Origin: Symbiodinium kawagutii
Lineage: Eukaryota; Sar; Dinophyceae; Suessiales; Symbiodiniaceae
Assembly (NCBI GenBank): GCA_009767595.1
Contig: VSDK01020374.1
Span: 114,969 to 178,968 of the forward strand
Reading direction: 5' to 3'
DNA: 64,000 nucleotides
This document shows positions 29,701 to 41,700 of this stretch, in pieces (within the stretch, counting starts at the first letter, position 1; every line of letters begins with the position of its first letter). The position numbers were made by a program, and so were the translations under genes. The notes beneath the pieces are model-generated. The model searched no databases, had not been told where the DNA came from, and saw nothing but the letters and a program-made list of their open reading frames with translations.

Positions 29701-32700
29701 TAGTTCTATCACGTCTTGTCGTACATGGACGTCATATGACGTCATCTTCATAGATTTCATAGTTTTGGCTGCTAAATGTTTTAAGTAGTTGAGTTTGCCC
29801 GTTGAAGATCCAGGGTGACAAGCATTCTGAGGCCGTGCAGTCAATCTTTGCCAAGCAATGGGCCTCTCAGCCAAAATTGGATGCAACAAAAATGCAACGA
29901 GCTCCATGGACAATCAAACCATCAAGTATACTTAGTATGATATCGGATACTTGGAACATCTTGGGACTCAAAGTTTTCTCCATCGTGCAACACGAAGTTT
30001 CCTGAAGGGATCAAGGCAGATCAAGTTGATGAGTTTGCCACAACATGATTCGATGTGACTGCGCCGAGGATGTGGAGCCTGAGGAATTACTGACGTCCAT
30101 GGACTCTCGCCTTTACACTGACCACAGCTGATTAATCTATACGCAGTAGTATATGAGATTGATATGAACATGAATTAATCATTACTAATATGAATTGACA
30201 TATTATATGAAGATTAGTTAATTGTGGTTCGATACAAGCTTGGTCATTTGTTTTCGGTATTTTCTTTTTGGATTCAAAGGATCCAAGCATCCAGCAGTGG
30301 GCACCAATCACAACGGCGCTGGCGACTCGCATCAGATCCATAGAGATCCATTGAGGATGGGCTCATCCTTTGGCGACCGTGGAGACAGAAGCCTCGAGAA
30401 GTGAACGAAACTTGGAAGACGAGAGGCAGTTGGCTTCACGTCGATCAGAATGCGCTTTTCTCAGCTTTATGGCTGCTGTGCATAATTACTGTATGCAGAT
30501 GTTATGTGTGTAAACATGCGTAACACAAACATATATACATAAAAGCACATTATGAACAAATACAATACATGTAAGTTCAACTTATCGTAAAGAAACTGAC
30601 ACTTAGGTCTCCAAACGTCCTGAACTTCTTGCTGTACAGGCAGGGTAGAGTCTAGAGACACCGTTTGAACGAAGAATATGATTCAAACATGTTGAAACTG
30701 TTGTATCAAGATAAGATACATTGAAATCAAAATTGAAATGAAAGCAAAGTTTGCCTTCGCCAAATGTCCAGAGACTGTGCAAAGAATCTTGAAGACGGCA
30801 AACAGCAAGACCTCCAGAGACCTGCCCAGGGAGTAGTTAACCTTTGCCCAGCAGATCCAACTACTGGAGGCTTTGTGTATATCCCAGGACGGTCAAACCG
30901 AATCCAAAAATGGAATGGAATGGAATGAAACATGACATGTATATGACATGTATGATATAAATTCAAAAAAAATATATATCATAATAACAACAATGTTGAA
31001 ATGTTTTGAAATGTTGCCAAATGTTCTGAGCTCCGAAGGAAGCCATGCGCCAGCTTTCCAGCAACGGATCTGCGAAAGCCTCGGAGGCGCAGAGAATCTG
31101 CGAAGACGAGGCGTGACACCAACGGGTGGCGTCACCTTGCGTCACGTTGCATCGAAGGACACAGCTCTTTGCTCGGGATCAGACATCATATGTGCAAGGA
31201 TCAAAACACGCGTAATGGAGTTGTTGATTGCAGTCGCCGTGGATATGTAAAAAGTAAGATTTACTGTGTGTAGCGATGGGGACCCTCGGAAGCGATACCC
31301 CTTTCTAAGATGAAGAGTTATGGACATGTATTTTACACATACGCTCATTTATAGAATTGTTTTGAAAAGCAATGGCAATCATTTTGTCTAGAATTTAGGT
31401 GTGTTAACACAGCCTCGCTCGCAAGCTGGGCATTGGCAGTGGACCTGCGTGGAAAGTCCCAGAAGACTGAGAGGCTACATCAAGACTTCAAGTCATTCAA
31501 GTCGGAAGAGAAAGCGGCTGAAAGATCACTTGCTGTCAGATCCCCGCGCGTTGCCTGTGCAGAAGATTTGACCACGCAGGCCAGTCCAACCTAATCAAGG
31601 CAGTTGTCAACCACACACCCCGGGCTTGACTTGGCAACAGCAGAGCAATCAGAATCCACAACAAGAAGAGCACAGGAACACTTTTGGCAGGAATTAGGCA
31701 ACTTGACCCGCGCGGAGCGATGCCCCTAGCGATGCCGATCGATACCCAGAGCGATGCCCAAATGTGCTCAGAAGGCCCGGTCCCCCCGCGACCCAGCATT
31801 TTGTTCACGGCTTCTTGTAGCATTCTGAAAAAAATGCCAAGCCTGCAGCAGCTCTATCATTCATCCGGACCCATGCCGCGTGCAAGAGGACCGACCAGTC
31901 TCAAAGTTAGCCCACTGTCCTGCAAGAAGTCTGTTTGATTCTGCTTCGGGTTTTTCTTGGCCCGCAATTTGCGAGAGCAAGTAATGTGTTGCCGCTACGG
32001 TATCAGAGCGAACCCAGCCACACGCCCACTGCGTAGCAAGAGTATTGGCTGATACACTTGCTGTATAGCTTTTTGTTTGCCACTGTCAATTCCAGAAACC
32101 TCAGTTTTCTGCTTCCTTTGCTCGACTAAGAAATTATGTGAGTTCACATACGAGTACATGCATGCATCGCGGGGCGGGAGGTGGCGTCCGCCATAGGTTT
32201 ATAAGTATAGTTACACAGCCCGGTCCAAGCTGATGGCAGCCGAACTTGATTTTGTTGATTTGTTTACATTTCCCTGTGTGTAGCGATGGGGGCCCGCGGA
32301 AGCGATGCCATGACCATGAAACTAACAATGAGTTTTGAGCGTCGCACATATGTCGAAGTCATAGAAGTCATATCTTGCTGCCATTTTGCCAGATGTTCTT
32401 CGACTCTGTAGGCGACTACATGGCTTTGGAGGAAGAAGTTTGGCGAGAGCAAGCTGTGGGCATTTCTCTGAAGCCTGGGGACATGGTGCTGCAACTTGCT
32501 GAATAATTGAGAATTTGGATGTGATTTCGAAAAGCAAAAGGCTTTCAAGTGCTTTTGAGTGAAACAGATCATATTTGAGTGCAACATATTTCTGAATCTC
32601 AAAGAATCTCCAGTTTTAGAAAAAGACTCGATGCGTTTTGGATCAAACCCAGGTGGGACGGGCGGCTGGTGCACGGAAGCGAGCCTGCTCCTGGACTCGA

Positions 32701-35700
32701 AGGTAGGACATGTTGCGCAGCTGAAAAACACAACGTCAAGATATTTGAATGAAAGATATGCAGATATTTAGATAAGATGTATTTAGATATGATATTTGTA
32801 TGTTTTGCAAAGCATTTAGCCACGGCAGTGACTTGGAACATTTTGGGATCATTCATTGTTTGACTGAGCAATCCACGAGTGACCAGTGTAGACCATGTCG
32901 CCACAAAGATGTGCTGCAGCAGTGGCTGAGTTCTCCCTGTTGGAGGTGAAGAGCCAGAATCTGCACCTGAGCTTCTTCGGATGGCCATCCCAGTCACACC
33001 CCAAGGGTGAGAGACTGGCACGTCACAGCGGATACGTGTAGACATTTTCGCCCTGAGGTCTGCATGGTGCCCAGACACTTTGCACAAGATCAGGACGGGT
33101 GGCGCGTGGCGAAGCGTGGCGAAGCTGTTTGAAGCTCTGCATTGACTCGACAGGAAGAGCTGGCAGCCTGGAGAGCACAGGCAGTGGCGAATGGGCTCAC
33201 CACTAAGCACTGGCCACAGAAGCAACGAACGCAGGGTGAAGCTGCAGGAGCAAAAGTAAGGCAATGAAAAGAAGGCAAAGTAAAGGCAAAGTAAAGGCAA
33301 GCAAGGCAAGAGCAAAGAGTTGAATGAGTTGAATGCGGTGAATTTTACAAGAGGCAGAAGAAAAGAGAAACGAAAGAATCGAAACGAAGACAAGTTGAAT
33401 CTAAAAGTTGCTATGGTAAAAGGAAAGAATCTATGGAAGTCCCAATGGAAGTCCCAATGGAAGCAGTACTTCTTTCATGGGAATAGAAAGGACTTTGCTG
33501 TTGCCATTTCTCTGCAGGACCTGACTTCGTTCCTCCAGATCTTTCCCCTGACATGCTCCGAGTGCTTTAACTGCTTAAGCGGCGCAGCAAGGGGATCCTT
33601 CAAAGGCTGTGCCAAGCCATGGCATGTTTGCAGCTCAACAGGAGCTGGACATGGCAATCTTATGGTTTTGCAATGTCTTACACTGTCTTTGATTGTTATT
33701 GTGTTGCTTCCGGTGTCAAAGGATACACCGGGAAAAGTCAAAGTACACTTTTCAAATCATCGAAAACGACGCCGGAGAGACCAGATGGGCTGGAAAAGGT
33801 CTTGCAAGTCTCATATCCAGACAGCCTGGGCTTTTTTTTTCTACTTGTGTTTCTGCACCAATCTGACGGTCCACCGATTCTGATGCTGCGGAGGTAGTCA
33901 CTCTTGCCATCTCTTCACATCCTTCCCATCTCTTCTTCTGTCTACCTGTCACTGACTGCGCTCTGCCAGGTTTTGTGCGCAGCTTCCGCATAGATTGTTT
34001 GAAAGCGGCGATCATTGACTTCATCACGCAGGTGGGATGTCAACATCTTCCAACAAAATCATCCGATATAGCGGAGCAGTGATTTCAATTATTCTGAATC
34101 ACATGGTCTCACATGGTCTTATGGTTTTTGGATTCTACACCATGCCTTTTTTCTTAAAAATACTAAAGAAGCTTCCTACCGTGCACTGCGATAGCTCCTG
34201 ATAGCTCCTGTGAATTTGGTGTCCAGGAAATCGGAGGCAAATTTGTTGACCCTCCCACCTTCGACATCGCGAAGTCCTACGCTGATTCGGCGCTTCTCCT
34301 GCACAAAGTAACGGAGGAAGAGAAAGGAACAATTTGAAGGAAAATACAACATTGCTTCAAGCAGAAAACTGAAACATAAAATGGAAAATTGATGAACATG
34401 TACTCTTCAAACATGTTTTTCAATCATGTATTGTTTTTTGTGCAATTTGTGTGTTCCATGTCAGTGCCACCTCGAGATGCTCCAAGGTCAACACAACACC
34501 TTTGATTTTCATCCTCTCTCCTGGCACAGATCCAGTGTCCGACGTCATCCGCTTCGCTGAGCAGCTGCTTGGCATCAGATCCATTAGAGAAGTTTACTTC
34601 AAGTATTTCATGAGTGATATTTCAAGTAATTTTCACAATATGTATAGTTGGATATGTACTATAGATGCATGTTAATACCTTATGTAACATTCAGAGTTCT
34701 TAAAACTTTTATTCTACTTGATTGTCTTCGAGTTTTCAGAGCAACCTTTGGGCACTGTGACAGTCGCATCAGGGTTGGAATGGCCAAGAAGTTCGAGCCG
34801 ATCTCCCTGGGGCTGCTTGCACAAATTGGCTAATATTTTGGGGGTTTGTGAACTTTACACAAGCATTGCATTTTGCAAAGTTGTACGAAAGCATCAATAC
34901 CTCTTTTTGCAAAGGTTTGGATTCAATTCGGAATGCTTTATAATGTTTTCATTTGGACATATTTGGATGCAATGTGTCCGAAGCAGAGGCAAGGGCAGGG
35001 TCCAAAAGCACAAAGCATGATTGACAGAGCGCGACAGAGCGGAGGCGCAGAAGGGATTGGGAACAAGCATGGGATTGTGACAGTGATGCCATCACCACAG
35101 AGGTTATCTGATGATTTTTTTCAGGATACTGCGGTTTGCATGTGTTTGCATGTATGTGTGCGTATGTTGGCATTCTGCAAGGATGGGTATTGCTCTCCAA
35201 TTGCCATCTCATGCAGCATTGACCTCAAGAAGTGGAACGGTTCTTGATGCAGTTTCAAGATGTTTCAAGAGCTGAGAAGGTTAGAGCTCCATGATTCTTT
35301 AAGGTCCTGGATGTCAACACTTGAAGCAATCGTCGCGCCCTTAGCATCCCCTTGAAGCAATGAGCAAGTTGTGCTAAGCTCAAGTTGCTTTGGCCTCAAG
35401 TTTCCACCATTTTATGCCAGCTTCTACCATCTTATGCCCTATCCTTCCATATCCTTCCATGGTTTCCAGGTTGAACAACTGGATCCAGAGACTATGTCCA
35501 ACAGCTTCCGACTGTGGCTAACTTCCATGCCGGCCAAGTCGTTCCCAGTCCAGGCTGGGGCAGTCCATGGCAGTCCTCCAGGAACGAGGATCAGAACCAA
35601 AACGTTTCAACGACTGTGGATCAACAACTCGACCAAGCAACTGGCCAACTGATCAGCAATGAAGACTTGTTTTTATCTCTCTCTCTCTCTCTAGTACCCT

Positions 35701-38700
35701 GAAATTTATACATCTCTCGTGGGCATCTATCCGTTTGCACAACTAAGTTCCATGTCTTTGACATCGATACAGAAACAGAGTAGTACTGAGTACAAGAGTT
35801 TGGGCTCTCTGAATTTGTTATTAATTTGCTCTTGCAAGAGAATGACATAGAGAGGAAAAAGGGGAGCAGCCAAAATTGTGGCGTACTGCGTACTGGTAAT
35901 AATAGCATCTGTCGTATAGCGAAGGTTCAAAGTCGGTGCGATGTTCCAATAGAACTGCCCCAAAGCCCAGCATGATTGAGGCTCGTCTCATTCTATCATT
36001 CGCGTTAAGCATCCATGGGTTGAGTCCATTGATCCCATTGACATTTTTAGACTTGTACAATCTTGTACTACAGTCATTCGCATCACCTGCGAAGTATGAA
36101 AGGAGTCCATGCGACGTGGAGAGGTCCTTCAGAATGGTGTGAAGATGACCAACGAGCCACCCTCTGGACTCCGGGCAAACTTGTTCTGCACTCAGTGGAG
36201 TTTCCGTCCAGCTGGGTGGGTGTATCGCCCTCTCCGTCGCACTGTCCTCCAGTTTTGGTCTACGACTTTCAACTTCCAACATCTTCCAACATCTTTCACC
36301 TCTGCGTTCATATGATTTCATCCTATGTGTACAGTGATGGTTACTGATAGATCCAATGGGTTCAATGCGAGCATTCCAATCCTGGTTGTTCTTGGACTCC
36401 TCGAGCCTCGTGCAGTTCTACATTCCTAGCTCCTTTGAGAGCATAATATCGAGGTGCTCACGGTGATGCTTTCCGGTGAGTCCAAGTCCTGATATTGTCA
36501 CCATATGTCACCGTTCTTGGATGTGATCCCTGCTGCCATGTTCGGTTGGACAACTGTCACTGGTGCACGGGCAACATGTCTCCCTTTGCTGAAGTCAAAG
36601 GATCAAAGGTCTTGAGCGCTCCATAGCTTTCCATTCAGAGAAAGAACCTGGAACTGCTGTCACTGGGATTCTGTCAGATTCCATTAATGAAACCGGTTTG
36701 TAGCGGATCTTTTTTGAGGTGACTCTCTCATGCTGTTTGGTTTGGTGAGGCTCCGATCCTACACAACTGTGAGCGATCGGCTCTTTGATGAGTCAAACAA
36801 GCCTTCCGTCAGTGCCTTATCCTCGTGAGTATGGCATCCTGTTCGGAATGGGTTTGCTGAAGAGGCACAGTTATCGATGGTGACGAAACTCAATGGGCTT
36901 ATGAAATCTTGTGAATGTGTAGGTTGATGAGTTATTGTTGCGGATCGGCCGAACTGACCGGAAGGTCTTCAAGACCCTGTTGTTTGGCTTTTGCTTCTTC
37001 CACGCCGTGGTCCAGGAGCGTCAAGTTCATTGTAATGCTTTTGTGTACTTCACTTCTTTCCTACATATTCTACACATTCTATGCCAGATTCTATGCTACA
37101 CATTCTGTCACAATTTGTTATGTTGAAAGTTCTGTGTTCAAACTTCTGAGACGGCCGTGCAACTTTGTTAGGATCGCCGGAAGTTTGGTCCAATTGGTTG
37201 GAACATTCCCTATGGCTTCACACCTGAGGCGTGGTTTGTCGTCAAGAATACGAAACTTTCAAGAAGTTATAGACAGCTATAGCAATGCTATAATAATGAT
37301 ACGTAGTAATGCAAGGAATGGTGAAACTATAGCGAAGTATTCCGTAGCATTCGTGCAAAATGACGATGATGGACAGTGTTTTCTGTTGTGCGTAGCTATG
37401 CCGAGCTTCGTCCTGTGCCCATGCTGAAGAGTTCAGGACTTGGCAGTTTGCCGGCAGCAGCTCATGCTTTTTGTCAACAAGTACAAGGAGAAGCGCCGCA
37501 CAAGCGGATGCACAAGCCATCACAAGCCCCTCCACAAGCTCCTCCAACCACTATTTGCACAATAAGATTACATCAAATTCCAATCTTATTCTGCGAACAA
37601 GCCTGAGTTTCAATTTGATCACAGTCTATATATATATACATAGATTAGATGGACCGTAAGATCAAGATGATCAAGTGGGAGTCGTTCTTGCAAACAGGCG
37701 ATTTGATAATCAAATGGAATCTGTATTCTGGTGACCGCCCTTCAAACACTGTGCCTCGCAGAAAGACCCTGATTGGCCAGCGGTGGGGCATCATCTTCCT
37801 GCACTTTCTGTTCACGAGAATGATTTTGCTCCTTCAAAGAAAAGACAACAGCACCACACGTGCGTTTATGGGAACGGTCAAAACGACAAAAGGCCGGTGA
37901 TTATGCCCTTGCCAAACGCTTTAGTTCAGACCAACCCTCCAGTGATTGCTTGGCCTTTCAGTTCACACGCTACTGGTGCTTGTCAGGTGTTGAACAAAGG
38001 TATGTGCATGGCACATAGATGTGCATAGGCTCCAAGACGGGCCATGAAATGTTCATGAAATTAGCCTATGTTGGCGGGTTTTCGATGGTCTTTGATGGTC
38101 TTTGCATGTCCGTTTTGCATTTCTCCAACAGCCAGGACGTACCGTACAAAGTGCTTAACTTCTTGGGTGCCCAGATCAATTATGGCGGTCGCGTCACTGA
38201 CGACAAAGACAAACTGCTGATCTCAACGTGCCTTGATTTGGATACGAATCAGCACTTGCTTTTTATCACTGGGACTTTGCAAGTTGTTTTGCACATGAAT
38301 TTCAATTTGCAAGGATTGCAACATTGCGTTCAATTGTTTTCAAGTGGAAGGTCTCGTTTCGAGACCTGAAAGACCGAATCATAGAATCATATCGTGTCAC
38401 TTTTGCCTCAAGCCGCTCGTTCCTGGCCAGGATCTTAGCCACGTTTATTTGCCCGGAAGCTGTAAAGGAGAACGATGGCTACAAGTGACCCACAGACAAT
38501 TCTAAGCTGCTGAGCTGCTGAGCATTGATCATTAGTAACTAATCAATCGTCATTAGAATGTCATCAGTTTAGTAGATATCATTAGTATTTATTAGTAAAT
38601 ATTATTAGCCACTAGTCTTTTATAAAATTCTAGCAACAGAAGATGCTACTCTTCGCACTCATCGCAGGTACTCTGCCAGTGGAATCTATTTTGCCCCAAA

Positions 38701-41700
38701 AGCTGAGAATGTCGAGGCAGAATGCTGAACAGCTGTCTTGATCTTCAACAGGAGTATGTTGGAGACTGCTCCGTGAGGAATTTGTGGAGTACATTAGGAC
38801 ATTGCCGCGCAGTCCTTGGAGAGAACCCACCATCTCTTGAAATCGACCAGCACACCTTGGCACCGAGGCTGTACCCCATGCCCGAAGCCTTCGGTCTCCA
38901 TGACAATTGAATCTCGGTTGCAGCTTGCAGCGGCCCCACTGAGCCTTTGAAAAGATGCGGATCGAGGCAACATCACCTGTGCTCAGGAAGAGGCGACCTG
39001 CCCACCGTGAAAGAATTCTAAGAATTTTCATGAATTTAGTTCTAAATTTGATGTAAAAAATTCTAAAAATCAAAACTTTCACAATTTCGCAGTCCAAAAG
39101 CCAGGCCTTTAAGCTCCTCCTTGGGATGCAAAGCATGGTCTCGGCGGGTGGCGGAGGCGGTGATGGCAAGTCAGCTGATGATGCGTGGGTCCAAGCTGGA
39201 CACGTTAAACACAACTGAAAGACGTCACAACTCACAGTCTGAATTTCAGCTGAAAGTATCAGAATGTATGATATAGAGATATATAGAGTCTCTTCTTGTG
39301 ATTTATTATATCTTATTATATTTTGTTATATCTTATTATTTATTGCTCTTGACATCCGACAGTATTTGCCACGTGAATGCCATCTCAGAATATTTGAAGG
39401 ATATGTCATATGTCTCCCAATCAGAACTAAGATGACTAAGACTAAGCCTCTGTCCAGGTAGCAGTAGGCTGACTCTGAGGTCATGGATGCAACTGCAGCA
39501 TCAATCCAGGATAAGCTTCCAAAGCCCTTTCCGCCATCCTTGGCATGTTTGAACGTGTTGAAGAACATGTTTAAGAACACGTATTTTTTCATGAGATTCT
39601 TTTTACTTCTTTGAAACGACCCTTGTTTCGGATGGCTTCAGATCTGTGATTTTTTTGTTTGGATCGTGTTCCACTGTCTCATGTGCCTTTCTAATTTTTC
39701 TCTCAGACTCCAGGCTTGACGTTTGTGAGCAAAAGTTTCCCACACGCTACGAGGAGCCGAGTTATTGTTTCACACCGTGCTCACAGTTTCGAGTCATGAG
39801 AATGTCACGAGAATGTCATGAGTTTCGAGTCAGTTTCGAGTTACAGAAATTCAATGCAAACTGTCGCAGTTCGCGCCGCTTTGCGGCTGGATCCACCTGA
39901 ATCGTAGGACCGTAGGATGTTGGTTGCCAGATTGGGTCTGGACCCATATTGGGGACATGTCTTCACCATGTTGAGTCTTTCTTGGCCTTATGTTGGATCC
40001 ATTTGGCCAATAATTGGGGCCACCTTCGTCAAATTTTGCCCTCTCTTGGGTCCATGTATGCTGGGCACAAATTAGACAATATTCGGTCCATCTCGGTTTT
40101 CACAAAATATCAAAACAGACAAAATCATACAATAATAACTGGGGATTCTTAAGTAAGATTGCCCCGCCAGTCAAAGCTATGGCTGTACCACAGATATCTA
40201 CAGATTGTTTTGTTGTATCTGCAAGTAATTGCAAGTCACGCCCCAAGCACCTTCGGTTCGGGCAGATTTTCTCTGATAGCTGGTAGTTGTCTTGCTAGTG
40301 AAACTGCTTCTGAGGAATCGATGAACACTGTGGTCAAGCAGGAATNNNNNNNNNNNNNNNNNNNCAGGAATGCTTGCGTTTTGGCCTTTGCTAACATTGC
40401 TTACTGTTTGGATGTACTGTCTCTCTTGTCATTTCCAAGCTGCCTGCTGTAAAATGGTGTTTTGTTTGCACCTGGCAACTTGATGGTCCTTCATGGCCAC
40501 GAGGTTACAACAAGCTGTTGACCACCATGGATAGCTCCTTGAAGGACGGAACCGGCGGACGCTGCTTCCTTCGTGTTCACAGCAGCTCTTCGCTGAGGCA
40601 TTCCGGAAGGCCATCAAAGGTTTGATCGCATGGATCTCAGCTCCCGAGAAGGGCTCCCAAGTCTTTCTACCGAAGAAATGTGTTCATATATTCTATATTT
40701 ATGTTCTAGATATGTTCTTATTCTATTAATGATATATTCATATATATATATTATCTCTATCTATTCTCTATTCTCTATTCTCTTTCGCTCTTGGATTCCG
40801 ATTTCAGGTGATGACCGCCGAGTTGGAAGAGCTGGGGAAGTCCATCTTCGTGAACGAGGACTCCAACTCAAAAGACCAGAGCACAAATTGAAAACTGAAA
40901 TGTACAATGCTTTGCAATGCTTTAGAATTCAGTTCTTAGAATATTCTATGCAGTGCTTTACAATGCTTTAGAATGCTTTTAGAATCCTTTACATGTCATA
41001 GAAAGGAATCAGTTGAGTATTCTCTACAGTCGGTTTTTGAGTTTTCTGAGTGGCAGTTTCAATTTTCAGGTCCCGGAGATGTGGCCTGTGGCTCAGAACT
41101 CTGGTAGCTCAATGGGCTCGGTGCGTTCCCATGGCGAACATGGGGCCATTGGAAGCCGTGATGGCAACATGGCAACTTGCCCAACTTCAATGGCAAATTG
41201 AAGTTTCACTTTGGAAAATCCACTCAATGAGAAACTCAATGTGAACATGAAACTTCATGAGACTTCATGAAACAGTTTGGTTGTTTTGTTTTTTTCGCAT
41301 GAAGGCCTGGATTTACATGCTAGGCTTATGAAGACACAAGGCCTTGGACACACTTGGAGAAATGCACAGATGGTATTTAACATGCATCATGCTCAATGAA
41401 GATATGGATACTGGTGCACATTAACCAATTAATCAATTGTATAATGACGTATATGATGTGACATGCCAATTCCGGTAGAAATCCTCGCTTCATGGCTCAA
41501 GCTTATATTTGCTTCTGGAAATATCCATGAAAAAACATGATGAAATCAGCAGCATAAAACACACCAGTTGAAAGCTCACACGAGCCAGTGGGGATCCCAA
41601 CCCAGCGGAGCCAATTCTTTATCCACCAAATGCCCCAGAGTTGCCACACGGGATCATTTGGTGCTCGCATGCTGGCGGATTTCGTAAATTTGTTGTGTTT

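Larger units (their letters stand above)
27325..33969. other. 6.6-kb dynein intron (or introns)
   Basis: Lies between LTPLERLCIA and FVRSFRID. The residues on the two sides are nearly adjacent in other dyneins, so at most one small exon is missing here. Contents: a GAGAATAGCAAT repeat (28250-28370), two copies of a 36-base cassette (about 31266 and 32278), a run of GCGATGCC words at 31715-31765, and open frames with no recognisable family, including 264 codons on the minus strand (32599-33393) and 187 codons on the plus strand (33320-33883). Confidence 0.7.

Noticed and set aside
32599-33393. 264-codon open frame on the minus strand, among the longest in the window
   Set aside because: Phe/Leu/Ser/Cys-heavy, no recognisable domain, lies antisense within a dynein intron, and the family signal in the area is on the plus strand.
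41490-41506. CATGGCTCAAG, similar to the end of the dinoflagellate spliced leader
   Set aside because: Only the last bases match; the preceding leader sequence as I remember it is absent, so a retro-copied leader relic cannot be claimed.
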